64,000 nt of DNA from Saprospiraceae bacterium (GCA_016787415.1 JAEUUT010000149.1:34879-98878); one strand, 5' to 3'. Positions 45,791 to 54,987 are shown, counted from the stretch's first letter. Notes: generated from the letters alone by a model not told the origin. Translations and numbers: made by a program.

Positions 45791-46708
45791 ATGGCACGAA
45801 GATCATCCTCCGATTCAGGAGGTTTTTTGTTTAAAACTGGCATTTTTGCCGTCCTGGCAGGCGTCGCCTTCTGGCTGTTCAATCAGTTTTCCGGAAAAAA
45901 AACAGAGGAGCCCACCAGTACAGGCACTACCACCGAAATGCCCTCCCGACCCGAACAGCCCGCCGAGCAGGCCTCCGTATCGCATGTGCCCGAAAACCTG
46001 CTACCAGCCTCCACCACCGGTGAAGTGGTGCGACATGGCTGGTTTACGCTGTCCTACAACGAAGACCACGAACAGGCCGAATGGGTGACCTACGAACTCA
46101 CCCGCGACCGGCTCAACGAAAACTGGGCAGAACGCCCCAACACCTTCCGGCCCGACCCGGAAGTGCGCACCGAAAGCGCTACGCCGCGCGATTACACCGG
46201 CAGCGGGTATGACAAAGGCCACCTGTGCGCAGCAGCCGATATGGCTTTCAATGAAACGGCCATCGACGAATCCTTTTTTATGAGCAATATCAGTCCGCAG
46301 GTGCCCGCTTTCAATGTCGGCATCTGGCGCGAACTGGAAGAACTCACGCGCGACTGGGCCCGCAAATTTAACCACTTGTATGTCGTCACCGGCCCCATTT
46401 TCAGTGTGAAAGAACTCGGGCAAATTGGATTCAGCAAGGTAACCGTACCCGGCGCTTACTATAAAGTGTTGTACGCCCCCGATCAGCAAAAAGCCATTGC
46501 ATTTATGCTGCCCAATTCCGTGAGCGAACGGCCGGTCATGGATTATGCCTGCTCCATCGATCAGGTGGAAAAGCGCACCGGACTCGATTTTTTCCCCAGC
46601 CTGCTCAAAGGGCTCGACGAAGAACTGGAAGGCTCGCTGGATGAGGATGCCTGGCCGATTGACCGCAAGCGATACGAAGAGCGACTGAAGACGTGGAACA
46701 GGAAGTGA
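45791..46708 (+). CDS. Membrane-anchored DNA/RNA non-specific endonuclease (EndoG/NucA type)
   Basis: This 305-residue protein has an N-terminal membrane anchor (about 13-31) and a Pro/Thr/Glu-rich linker (35-70). The beta-beta-alpha-metal nuclease domain follows (about 75-300). The catalytic motif is YDKGHLCAAAD with His144, and the Mg-binding Asn is in NISPQVPAFNVGIW (Asn175). The active-site arginine of the usual DRGH motif is Lys here, as in some homologues. It would degrade DNA and RNA in the periplasm or outside the cell. No immunity gene is adjacent. Confidence 0.85.
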   Translation: MARRSSSDSGGFLFKTGIFAVLAGVAFWLFNQFSGKKTEEPTSTGTTTEMPSRPEQPAEQASVSHVPENLLPASTTGEVVRHGWFTLSYNEDHEQAEWVTYELTRDRLNENWAERPNTFRPDPEVRTESATPRDYTGSGYDKGHLCAAADMAFNETAIDESFFMSNISPQVPAFNVGIWRELEELTRDWARKFNHLYVVTGPIFSVKELGQIGFSKVTVPGAYYKVLYAPDQQKAIAFMLPNSVSERPVMDYACSIDQVEKRTGLDFFPSLLKGLDEELEGSLDEDAWPIDRKRYEERLKTWNRK

Positions 46709-46836
46709 GGGTGGGTTTCATCCGTTGTCCCATCCTGCTGACGACGAGTAAAAACAAAAGCCCAAACTCCCACGCAATCTGCCCACCAATCTAGCGTTTT
46801 TACAGACCTTTGCCGCCCATAACAATTTTGCCATTC

Positions 46837-47430
46837 ATGATCCGCTATAGCCTGTTTTTCCTCTCCCTGATTGTATTGTTCACCGCCTGCGACGAAACAG
46901 TGGTAGTGCCCAAGCCGCGTGCCTATCCGCGCGTTATTTACCCTGAAAAAGCCTACAAACCTTTTGAGGAAGGTTATTGCAATTTCACCTTCGATCAGCC
47001 GGCGTATGCCAGCGTGGAGCACGACACGACGTTTTTCGACGAAAAACCCGCCAATGACTGCTGGTTCAACCTCTTCGTGCCGTCGCTGAATGCAAAAATT
47101 TATTGCAGTTATTACCCCATAAAAAGCCGACAAGACTTCGACAAACTGGTGGCCGATGCCTACGAGATGACCAATAAACACAATATCAAAGCCAGTTATA
47201 TCGAAGAAATCCCCGTGTCGCGCCCCGACGCCGATGTGTACGGCATTGTGTTCCATGTGGAAGGCGCAGCGGCTTCTACCTATCAGTTTTTTCTGTCTGA
47301 TTCCACCAGGAATTTTGTGCGCGGGGCACTGTACTTCAATACCCAGGCACGACCCGATTCGCTGGCGCCGGTGGTGGAGTTTATGAAACAGGATTTGGAT
47401 AAGATGGTGGGGACGTTGAAGTGGAAGTGA
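46837..47430 (+). CDS. gldD: Gliding motility lipoprotein GldD
   Basis: This 197-residue lipoprotein (lipobox FTAC, Cys18) has the GldD start PKPRAYPRVIYPEKAYKPF. The Cys-containing segment YCNFTFDQPAYASVE and the final KQDLDKMVGTLKWK region are also present. GldD is required for gliding and is linked to the T9SS in flavobacteria. Its presence fits the T9SS-tailed proteins in this window. A GACCTTTG near-consensus -7 box lies at 46805-46812. No other gld gene is adjacent. Confidence 0.88.
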   Translation: MIRYSLFFLSLIVLFTACDETVVVPKPRAYPRVIYPEKAYKPFEEGYCNFTFDQPAYASVEHDTTFFDEKPANDCWFNLFVPSLNAKIYCSYYPIKSRQDFDKLVADAYEMTNKHNIKASYIEEIPVSRPDADVYGIVFHVEGAAASTYQFFLSDSTRNFVRGALYFNTQARPDSLAPVVEFMKQDLDKMVGTLKWK

Positions 47431-47528
47431 GGGATACGGTCAGTTCGCCACGCCTTAATTGATCCCTTGGATATTTATTGGGTTATCAATTTTACCTCAC
47501 ATACTCTCAATTTTTTGAGTGCTTTCTT

Positions 47529-47987
47529 CTATTTCCAATATTTTTTCATCAAATCTGCTACCCAAACGGGTTGCTTTATATCCGATTGTGGTTGAAATTC
47601 CTTGAAAACAGGTTTAATATCTAAAACAGGTGTTCCATCAATTGCATCCAGATATTTTACTTTAATAACCCTTCCATTATGTTCTAGTAGTTCAACAGTG
47701 GAAAGTCCAATTGTATTAGGCCTATCTTTTTTTCGTTGTCCAAATATGCCTACTAATGGATAATTGGGGTTGCCTCTGGGCCGCCCGGCAAATACAATAT
47801 CTTCTTCTTTTACCTTGTTAAAATAATAAATAATTTCGAGGTGAGAAAAGTCAGAAATATTATTGAATGCTTCAGTTGGAATATGACTTGCAAGTTCTAT
47901 TTCTGCAATGATCGATTCCCAGTTGTCGTCAATTGGTTCATTCCGGGAGTTTTTGACGGTTGCTACTGGCTTTAGTTCTATGGTCAT
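47529..47987 (-). CDS. TrmO/TsaA-like tRNA methyltransferase family protein
   Basis: This 152-residue protein belongs to the TsaA/TrmO (VirR-like) family, which N6-methylates t6A37 of tRNA in E. coli. The core is FSHLEIIYYFNKV, GRPRGNPNYPLVGIFGQR, RPNTIGLSTVELLE and LDAIDGTPVLDIKP. It is a single-domain version and shorter than E. coli TrmO (about 235). The codons are much richer in A and T than in the neighbouring genes, which suggests recent transfer. The 266-base gap downstream to the CHAT gene is AT-rich with no visible feature. Confidence 0.82.
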   Translation of the reverse strand: MTIELKPVATVKNSRNEPIDDNWESIIAEIELASHIPTEAFNNISDFSHLEIIYYFNKVKEEDIVFAGRPRGNPNYPLVGIFGQRKKDRPNTIGLSTVELLEHNGRVIKVKYLDAIDGTPVLDIKPVFKEFQPQSDIKQPVWVADLMKKYWK

Positions 47988-48253
47988 GTTTTAGTTGAAT
48001 TTTCCTTTATTTGTTCCAATTTACACCAAAAGCGAAAATTAGTTTTATGCAAAACACACACAAAATTAATTGAATCGCTGGTAGTGCAGCATAGAAAATA
48101 AAAATTGAAGAAATGCCAAAAATCATCAACAGTCCACCAACTAACCTTTATTTGTATGGTTCTTTTATACTAACAACTTGGTTTTGAATTCTTTTCTACA
48201 TCTATTCATATCGTAAGTTTTGCAGCGGATGTTGGTTTTAAGTCAGGCAGTCT

Positions 48254-50998
48254 CTATTCCACCAGCACAAAACCTGCCCACTTAAACGCCTCCCCATATT
48301 TGGCCCGGAGTTCCGACTGAGTGGCGCGAAAGGCTTCTGGCACAGGCATCTTTCCGTTCAGCCAGTGTCTGTAAAAAGCGCTCATAAAAACCTGCGTCTG
48401 AAAATCGGGTACCTGCCACAGCGACATGATGAGGTACTTCGCGCCCGCAATTTTGAAGGCGCGTTGCAGTCCGTACACACCTTCATTGCCGTGGATGTCG
48501 CCGAGCCCCGTTTCGCAGGCCGACAACACCACGAGTTCGGTATTGGAGAGATTCATCTGACTGATTTCGTAAGCAGTCAGGATGCCGTCTTCCAGATCGG
48601 GGCGTGCCGGTTTGCCCGTTTTCCAGGCGTAGTTGCCGCCGGCCAGTACGAGGCCGGAGCGGATCATGGGATTGTTCGACACTTTAAAGGTTTTTGATTC
48701 GCCGGCCTTGTTACCTCCTCCATTGGGGGAAGCCAGGAGGGGGCCTGGGTCGGGGAAGAAAAACCCGTGTGTGGCTACGTGCAGGATGCGCGGAGAAGGG
48801 CTTTTTTCACCCAGGGCCTTGAACGATTCTTCGGTAGCCTCTGCCCCTTTTTTTACAGTAGCGGTGATGCCGTTGCCCTTCATGATCTCGGCAGCAGCGC
48901 TGACTTCCACGTCGGTCCAGCGCAGGTAGTTCCAGGTTTCGCCGCGCAGGGTAGAGTCGTTTTCCGCAATATCGGGGCCTCGTCGCGCGGCCAAGTCGTC
49001 AGGGGGTATGTCGGAATTTACAGCAACTAAAGGCGTGGCATCGTATTGAATGCCGCCATAGAGTTGGGCCGTGTTGTTGTTGTTGGTAGCGGGAACTGGT
49101 GGAACGGCCAACTGCCGCGTGCTGCCCAGCAGCGTCAGGCGGTAGTTGTCGGCCAGGGTATTTCCATCGGGCGTGGGAATGGCTGCAAGATGGAGGCGGT
49201 GCAGCAGTCCGGAAGGCGAACAATACACAGTGGTGCGTTCGGGAAGCGCGGCGGCGATGGGTTTCCAGATTAAATCGTAGAGTTGGCTACCTGTTTTGCC
49301 CGCAGCGTACAGGTCGTTGTAAAAAGCCGGCTGGGGTTTGGCCTCGGATTGGAGCAGGGCGGTAAGTTGTTTTTCTTCAAAAAGAGGGATGGATTGAGGG
49401 GCGTCCTTGCCCGGCAAAAGGATAAGCGCGACGTAAAACGTACTGTCCACCTGCCGTAGTAGATAAAAACGATAACTTACAAACTCAATCGCCGCTTCAT
49501 TGGGCTTCAATGCTGCCTGCACTTCCTGCCATTTCACCTGTTGCAAGGCTTGCCCAAATCCTGCCACCGTTTGAGCGAGGTCTTTTTCCAGGTCATTGGC
49601 GCTGCTTTCCAGTTGGGCCACCAGGGCGCTGTCTCGTTTGGAAATGGGTCGGGCGTATTGCGTGGCCAACTGGCGTTGATAGCCTTGCAGGCGGGCATAT
49701 TTTTCAGCGGCAACCGGATTCGAAAGGGCCAGTTTTTTTATCCGGCCTACGGACTGTAGCAGAAAACCCTTGTAAAAGAGGCTGTTGTCGTAACATACAG
49801 GAATCAGTTTTTTACTGCCAGATATCTGGGTGAATGTAAGCGTCTGGTTCTGACTGAGTGAATTGTCGGAAAACCTGTCCAGGAAATCGTTCAATTCGCT
49901 TTCTGACAAGTGGTGCAAGGCTCGTTCAATGACGCGTTTGTTTACCGTAGACAGTTCAAGTAGGAAGGGTTCGGCTTTGTCGTATTGTCCCATGTTTTGG
50001 TACAGCGTCACCAGTTTGCTCAGGCTTGCAGCATAGTCGGGATGTTCCACACCCAGGACTTTTCCCCAGATGTTTTTACATTCCAGGTAATACGGTTCGG
50101 CTTTCTCGTATTGGCCAGTCAAACTATACATCATCGCCAGGTTGTACAGGTTTTGGGCATAGTCGGGATGTTCCTTTCCCAGGGTTTTTGCACGGATGGC
50201 GATGGTTTCCAAGTAGAGCGGTTCGGCTTTCTCGTATTGGTCCATCACACTGTACAGAATTGCCAGGTTGGCCAGGCTTATGGCATAATCGGGATGCTCC
50301 TTTCCCAGCACTTTTTCACGGATGGCTTTGGCTTCCAGATAAAGCGGTTCGGCTTTGTCATATCTGCCCGTTCGCCGGTACAGCGCTCCCAGGTTGCTCA
50401 GGCTTGTGGCATAATCGGGATGTTCCTTCCCCAGCACTTTTTCACGGATGGCTTTGGCTTCCAGGTAAAGTGGTTCGGCTTTATCCGGTTGGGCCATTTC
50501 CTGGTACAGAACCGCCAGGCCGTTCAGGGTGGAGGCATAATCGGGATGTTCCCTTCCCAGCACTTTTTCACGGATGGCTTTGGCTTCCAGAAAAAGCGGT
50601 TCGGCTTTATCATATTGGCCCATAACCCGGTACAACCACCCCAGGTTGTACAAGGTGAAGGCATAATCCGGATGTTCCTTCCCCAGGTTTTTTTCACGGA
50701 TGGCTTTGGCTTCCAGGTACCATTTTTCAGCACCGGCATAGTCTCTTTTAGAAAATAATATTTTGCCGTGGTTATCACAACAACTGCCATAGGTGGCCGA
50801 CTCCTGCCCCAGTTTTTCCAGTGCGATTTTTTCGGCTGCAGCCGCCACGTCGAGGGCCTGGACGAAGTCCTTTTTACCGGTAAGCACATTGGAAACCTGT
50901 AGGAGGCTGTCCACCTGCCGAATGGCAACAGAATCCGCCGTTTGGGCGAGCAGCATGAAAGGTAGCAGGCCAAAAGCACAGCATAAAGCGACTTTCAT
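48254..50998 (-). CDS. Exported TPR-CHAT protease-like protein
   Basis: This 914-residue protein starts with a signal peptide (MKVALCCAFGLLPFMLLAQ). About seven 42-residue tetratricopeptide repeats follow (YDKAEPLYLEAKAIREKVLGKEHPDYA type). The C-terminal part (about 610-910) is a CHAT domain, a caspase-like peptidase, with catalytic His744 (HVATHGFF) and Cys828 (LSACETGLGD). CHAT proteins with TPRs are common in large Bacteroidota genomes and may act in regulated proteolysis. The signal peptide puts it outside the cytoplasm, unlike CHAT proteases in defence. The start at 50998 is clear; the longer frame to 51187 includes non-coding sequence. Confidence 0.88.
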   Translation of the reverse strand: MKVALCCAFGLLPFMLLAQTADSVAIRQVDSLLQVSNVLTGKKDFVQALDVAAAAEKIALEKLGQESATYGSCCDNHGKILFSKRDYAGAEKWYLEAKAIREKNLGKEHPDYAFTLYNLGWLYRVMGQYDKAEPLFLEAKAIREKVLGREHPDYASTLNGLAVLYQEMAQPDKAEPLYLEAKAIREKVLGKEHPDYATSLSNLGALYRRTGRYDKAEPLYLEAKAIREKVLGKEHPDYAISLANLAILYSVMDQYEKAEPLYLETIAIRAKTLGKEHPDYAQNLYNLAMMYSLTGQYEKAEPYYLECKNIWGKVLGVEHPDYAASLSKLVTLYQNMGQYDKAEPFLLELSTVNKRVIERALHHLSESELNDFLDRFSDNSLSQNQTLTFTQISGSKKLIPVCYDNSLFYKGFLLQSVGRIKKLALSNPVAAEKYARLQGYQRQLATQYARPISKRDSALVAQLESSANDLEKDLAQTVAGFGQALQQVKWQEVQAALKPNEAAIEFVSYRFYLLRQVDSTFYVALILLPGKDAPQSIPLFEEKQLTALLQSEAKPQPAFYNDLYAAGKTGSQLYDLIWKPIAAALPERTTVYCSPSGLLHRLHLAAIPTPDGNTLADNYRLTLLGSTRQLAVPPVPATNNNNTAQLYGGIQYDATPLVAVNSDIPPDDLAARRGPDIAENDSTLRGETWNYLRWTDVEVSAAAEIMKGNGITATVKKGAEATEESFKALGEKSPSPRILHVATHGFFFPDPGPLLASPNGGGNKAGESKTFKVSNNPMIRSGLVLAGGNYAWKTGKPARPDLEDGILTAYEISQMNLSNTELVVLSACETGLGDIHGNEGVYGLQRAFKIAGAKYLIMSLWQVPDFQTQVFMSAFYRHWLNGKMPVPEAFRATQSELRAKYGEAFKWAGFVLVE

Positions 50999-51233
50999 TG
51001 TTTCAAAGAAGTTTAGAGATGAAACGAAGGCCCTCGAAAACCGGATTAAAACAATTGTTTTTGGGGCCTTACCATGTCTTCCCCTCCCCCCGAGTGCAAA
51101 CAAAGATGCGAAAGCGCAGGCACAATCCGCTGCTTTATTCGCCAATTTCCATACCCCTTGTATCGGATTCTGGTGAATATACCCCATCTTTGTTCCTATT
51201 CAGATACAGGTTTAACCACATAAATTCTCAGAA

Positions 51234-51554
51234 ATGGCAGCAGAAATTACCGACGCAAACTTTGATGAACTGGTACGAAACGCCGGCAATAAACCGGTGA
51301 TGATAGACTTCTGGGCTGTTTGGTGTGGCCCCTGTACACTGATTGCCCCGATAGTAGAGGAACTCTCCAGCGAATATGCCGACATCGCCCTGGTCGGCAA
51401 AATGGATGTAGATAACAATCCAGATATACCCGTAGAATTCGGCATCCGCAATATTCCCACTATTCTCTTTTTCAAAAACGGCCAGGTGGTAGATCGTCAG
51501 GTAGGCTCAGTACCTAAAAATGTATTAGCGCAAAAACTGAATGCACTGTTGTAG
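51234..51554 (+). CDS. trxA: Thioredoxin
   Basis: This 106-residue cytoplasmic thioredoxin has the active site WCGPC (Cys31 and Cys34), the cis-proline segment NIPTILFFKNG and the full fold. It reduces disulfides in cytoplasmic proteins. No signal peptide is present. It is divergent from the CHAT gene. Confidence 0.95.
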   Translation: MAAEITDANFDELVRNAGNKPVMIDFWAVWCGPCTLIAPIVEELSSEYADIALVGKMDVDNNPDIPVEFGIRNIPTILFFKNGQVVDRQVGSVPKNVLAQKLNALL

Positions 51555-51595
51555 GGTGTAGAATGATTGTGGATTCAGCGGTTCGTATTCTTTTG

Positions 51596-52153
51596 TCATT
51601 CCGTATAGTTACTCAATAATTCATCTTCACTATCTGGCTTATCATAGGCATCAGCATCTGTTAAGTGGCCGTCAATTTGACTTACTCTTGTAAGATGTTT
51701 GCCTTTTCTATAAACCAATTGTAGTCCGTGTTCTTGTTCCCAATCACATTCACAACTAATGTCAACATAAATATTTTTGTCTTGATAAGGTCTTCTTGAA
51801 ATGAATATTTCACTTGGTTGGACAAAGTTCCAAATTTCATGTTGGTCTTTGATTTCCCAAAGTGGTTTGTCATTTTCATCATACCCAATTGCATTTAGAA
51901 AGTCCATGCAATTGTTGTACACAAGATTCGATATTGCTAATCTATCTGCATTTGATTTGCTCAAAAATAATTTCAAGGCTTCATCAGCCTCGTTGATAAA
52001 TTCTTTGTCATCTTCTGGATTAAAATTCATAAAAGTGATTTTCATTTTTTGATGGTCAAAAAATGCAATTTCTATTTGGCTACTTTCCCACCAATCATCA
52101 AAACCTTCGTTTTGAATTAACTTTCCAATGATATTTGAGTTAATTTCTTTCAT
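51596..52153 (-). CDS. DUF6985-like protein, possible immunity protein
   Basis: This 185-residue AT-rich gene has no signal peptide and no membrane segment. The second half contains DISCECDWEQEHGLQLVYRKGKHLTRVSQIDGHLTD, a pattern I recall from DUF6985 proteins (moderate certainty). Acidic, single-domain proteins of this sort are often orphan immunity genes of polymorphic toxins. No toxin is adjacent. It begins an AT-rich stretch that runs to 55 kb. Confidence 0.6.
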   Translation of the reverse strand: MKEINSNIIGKLIQNEGFDDWWESSQIEIAFFDHQKMKITFMNFNPEDDKEFINEADEALKLFLSKSNADRLAISNLVYNNCMDFLNAIGYDENDKPLWEIKDQHEIWNFVQPSEIFISRRPYQDKNIYVDISCECDWEQEHGLQLVYRKGKHLTRVSQIDGHLTDADAYDKPDSEDELLSNYTE

Positions 52154-52204
52154 GTTATTACTGACTGTTAACTATTTTTTCCGCTAGTGCACCACCATTC
52201 GACC

Positions 52205-52301
52205 GAAGATGTTTGCTCCATGAACCGCCGTGTACGAGGCCCGTACGCACGGTGGTGTGAGAGGGCTTAGGTGGGTAAATTACTCACCTCTCCCTACTCG
52301 A
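52205..52301 (+). mobile_element. 3' remnant of a group II intron (domains V and VI)
   Basis: Domain V is at 52222-52255: ACCGCCGTGTACG pairs with CGTACGCACGGTGGT around an AGGC loop. Domain VI is at 52260-52301: GTGAGAGGGC and GGTGGGTAA pair with TTACTCACC and CTCTCC, and the remnant ends in CTACTCGAT. No reverse transcriptase and no 5' domains remain. It points right and abuts the stop codon of the minus-strand gene that follows. Confidence 0.72.
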
Positions 52302-53465
52302 TTAGCAACTTTTTTCATTGCCTTCCATATCCTCATCATCTTCTTCACTCAATATGTAAATTTCATCATCAGGTTTTATTCCATATCTGTTAAGAAAGTA
52401 GAAATTGCGATTTTGATTTTTAGGTTTTATTGGTTTAGTGTGATTAAATAAAGGCTTTAAAACGTACTTGTATGTATCGGTCTCAACATATTGAGAGTCA
52501 GGCGATAAATAAACTGATTTTGTGCCGTACGTCGAAGTACCAAATGTCTTACTCCCTATATCATGTGCTAAAACGATAGACGTTAGTGGATAATCACGAA
52601 TGTAAAATGAAGTAACCCATTTATCTCCTCTACTTCCTGCCGAAATACTTGGGTGACGGTAAAATGATTGGCTCGATTCATTAACTGTCAATTCCATTGT
52701 AGATTTTGCTATCATAAGTTCGTCATGCTCGCTTATTTTGTTTTGGGACAGAAGGCTTTCAAGACTTAAAAGTTCATCATCTTTAGAATATTTAGCGTCT
52801 CTACCTCTTACCAATATCCATTCAATCCATTCATCTTTTTCATCATTATTTTCTCTTATTTCATACTCCTTCATGAAACGCTCTTTCACTTCTATTAATT
52901 TAGTGCTTAGATAAAAATCCATTGCATGAACTTCTTTTGATTTATTTGATTTGTATCTTAATGCAATTTTATTTTTCTTATATGGTAGATTTGACATAGA
53001 AGAAGCGGAATAAGTAGATTCACCTCTTACTTCTTTTAATTCTTTGACTTTATTCTCTAAACCCAGAGGCTTAGTATTGTCTGAGCGAAACAGCATTAAA
53101 TATACACCTACTAAAATTGCCAAAACTACCAATCCTTTTACATAGATTAATTTCTCTTCTTTTTCGCTTTCTTGTTTGTTATTTTGTATATCACTTTTAT
53201 TGGTCAACCCAAATTCAAGATTATTAATGAAAATTATCAGGCTGTAATTTACTCTGGCTATTATTTTATTCTTATTGCCAAGGCCTAATAACCTATCTTT
53301 CTTTGCATCGAAAAACTGATTTGAAATAAGTAAAAGTTGGGCATATAATTCTTTATCTTTCTCTTTGAGGAATTTTTTCAACAAATTAAGCGCACCCTCG
53401 GTGTGTGCTTCACCGATTAGTTTTAACGAAATTTCTTTAACTTGATAAACTTCATTTTTATCCAT
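52302..53465 (-). CDS. EAD11-like / transmembrane / ubiquitin-like protein
   Basis: This 387-residue AT-rich gene has no signal peptide. Residues 1-85 resemble the effector-associated domain EAD11 (GALNLLKKFLKEKDKELYAQ, then LLLISNQFFDAKKDRLLGLG). Residues 106-126 form a membrane helix (KGLVVLAILVGVYLMLF). Residues about 166-254 have the beta-grasp pattern of ubiquitin-like domains (IALRYKSNKSKE and EWILVRGRDAKYSKDDELLSL, then ISEHDELMIAK). The C-terminus is unassigned and acidic (LSEEDDEDMEGNE). EAD domains are adaptor modules in predicted bacterial conflict systems. The TAA stop overlaps the end of the intron remnant, so the C-terminus may be altered. An ATG at 53552 would be too early. Confidence 0.6.
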   Translation of the reverse strand: MDKNEVYQVKEISLKLIGEAHTEGALNLLKKFLKEKDKELYAQLLLISNQFFDAKKDRLLGLGNKNKIIARVNYSLIIFINNLEFGLTNKSDIQNNKQESEKEEKLIYVKGLVVLAILVGVYLMLFRSDNTKPLGLENKVKELKEVRGESTYSASSMSNLPYKKNKIALRYKSNKSKEVHAMDFYLSTKLIEVKERFMKEYEIRENNDEKDEWIEWILVRGRDAKYSKDDELLSLESLLSQNKISEHDELMIAKSTMELTVNESSQSFYRHPSISAGSRGDKWVTSFYIRDYPLTSIVLAHDIGSKTFGTSTYGTKSVYLSPDSQYVETDTYKYVLKPLFNHTKPIKPKNQNRNFYFLNRYGIKPDDEIYILSEEDDEDMEGNEKSC

Positions 53466-53582
53466 TTTTTGAAGTTTATTACATGTTTTATTTTTTCTTC
53501 TTCTTGTTGTTGCTAACGTTACGCTTCCCGAATTTGCGACACTTAGGAGCAATTTTCGGGAGGCGAGTGTTGTGAGGTTTTA

Positions 53583-54386
53583 CTATTTTTTACTACTGGG
53601 CAATTGCTTACATCCTTTCCAAATGCACTTGCCATTCTCGATAGTGGTTTCATAGTCAAAATTGTTCTTATGACAAAAATCAATTGACCTAATAATAACT
53701 GGGTCAGCACAGGGGTTATTATTGTTATTTTCTTGGCCAAACAATCTGTATGAAATTGACCCGCCTGCAATTAAGACCGCCCCCCAAATAAGAAAAGGAA
53801 CGAAGTCAGAAATCGCATAAAAGTCAACTTGATTGCCATTTGGGGAAGAAATTTTGCCACGCATTGTTTGAATAAGTTCTTCATCTGAATAATAATTTTC
53901 AATATCATAGAATAGGGCAGGAATGTTTTTAGAAAAAAAACCAGATTGATAAGAATTTAAACTGTCATTCGTGCTCCTGTTTGATGTATTGGCGCTTTCT
54001 ATGGTAAAAGACGAAGTAGAAATTTTTCTTCCCCTAATTTCATCTAATGACTTAATAGGTATTTCTAAAGAGAAGTTATGTGAAAATGTTTTATTAAAGT
54101 CAGAAATATTGCCTAAAAAAACTAACGTGTCTTTAGGAGATTTTTGTCTCAAATCAAGTATCAGTATTTGTTTTGACGTGGGATTTACGAATGAAATATA
54201 TAATGTTTGTTTTTCTGGATTAAAATCCTTTAAGTTGTTTGTAATCTTTAGTTCGTTTTGGTTTTCTTTGCTTTCATTGTAATAGTATATCCTAGTACAA
54301 GAAAGCACAAATGAAAAGAAAATTGTAATCACTATAACCCCAAAAAGGCTATTCAATTTCAATACCGGTCTCAAGAATTTCAACAT
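53583..54386 (-). CDS. Membrane lipoprotein-like protein of the EAD11 operon
   Basis: This 267-residue AT-rich gene begins with a hydrophobic segment ending in FVLSC, so Cys30 could be lipidated. A soluble part of about 165 residues follows (FVNPTSKQILILDLRQKSPKDTL, beta-rich). A second hydrophobic segment lies near residues 200-217 (FVPFLIWGAVLIAGGSISY), and a short Cys-containing tail ends the protein. It overlaps the upstream EAD11-like gene by 38 bases and lies 117 bases before the EAD11-TM gene. I do not recognise the family. The layout suggests a sensor or partner in the envelope. Confidence 0.55.
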   Translation of the reverse strand: MLKFLRPVLKLNSLFGVIVITIFFSFVLSCTRIYYYNESKENQNELKITNNLKDFNPEKQTLYISFVNPTSKQILILDLRQKSPKDTLVFLGNISDFNKTFSHNFSLEIPIKSLDEIRGRKISTSSFTIESANTSNRSTNDSLNSYQSGFFSKNIPALFYDIENYYSDEELIQTMRGKISSPNGNQVDFYAISDFVPFLIWGAVLIAGGSISYRLFGQENNNNNPCADPVIIRSIDFCHKNNFDYETTIENGKCIWKGCKQLPSSKK

Positions 54387-54939
54387 TTTTTATTGTTAGT
54401 TTAGTTTTTTTGATGCCTCCAAGGAAAAAATCAAAAATAACAACCAGCCTGACAGGTACTTTGATGCCTTGAAGTTGGATAAAAAATTCAAATTTTTGAA
54501 CAGGATTAAATGTGGCAGATATTCCAGTTCTTGCACAAATTATTTTGGAATCGATGAATACTGTTTTCTTATTCCATCTAGATTTAAAATTTAAATTTGT
54601 GACATGTTGCTTGTATGTAATTAAAATTAAAAGCATGGAATTCGATTGCTTTTCAAGCGTTGCTTTAAATTCATCCTTTATAAAAGAAATATACTTATCG
54701 ATTCGATCGGCCATCAACTGAATTCCAAATTTTATTTCTTCTAACTCTAGCATATATTCGTTTTCGCTAGTAATACCTAAAATTGTTTTTCTCCGATTAT
54801 TCTCATGATATCTTGACTTCAATAGCGTCAGGTCGGTTTGAAGGTCTTCAGGCACCTCAATTTGGTTTAGACTCCTAAATGCTTCATTAACCAAACCGAT
54901 ATCAACTAACTCAGATATCTTAATTTTAAGATTGTCCAT
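54349..54939 (-). CDS. EAD11-like domain protein
   Basis: This 196-residue AT-rich soluble protein is first in the minus-strand operon. Residues 1-85 follow the EAD11 pattern (ISELVDIGLVNEAFRSLNQI, LLKSRYHENNRRKTILGI, then EIKFGIQLMADRID). The rest (about 95-196) is a beta-rich domain with no known match (KTVFIDSKIICARTGISATF). The same N-terminal domain in two genes of one operon suggests that their products bind each other. The ATG at 54939 is preferred; 54981 adds 14 residues and would overlap the presumed operator region less well. Confidence 0.58.
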   Translation of the reverse strand: MDNLKIKISELVDIGLVNEAFRSLNQIEVPEDLQTDLTLLKSRYHENNRRKTILGITSENEYMLELEEIKFGIQLMADRIDKYISFIKDEFKATLEKQSNSMLLILITYKQHVTNLNFKSRWNKKTVFIDSKIICARTGISATFNPVQKFEFFIQLQGIKVPVRLVVIFDFFLGGIKKTKLTIKNVEILETGIEIE

Positions 54940-54987
54940 AATTTTAATTCTATAATTTCTCACATCTATTGCTTCCCGCATTTCTGA

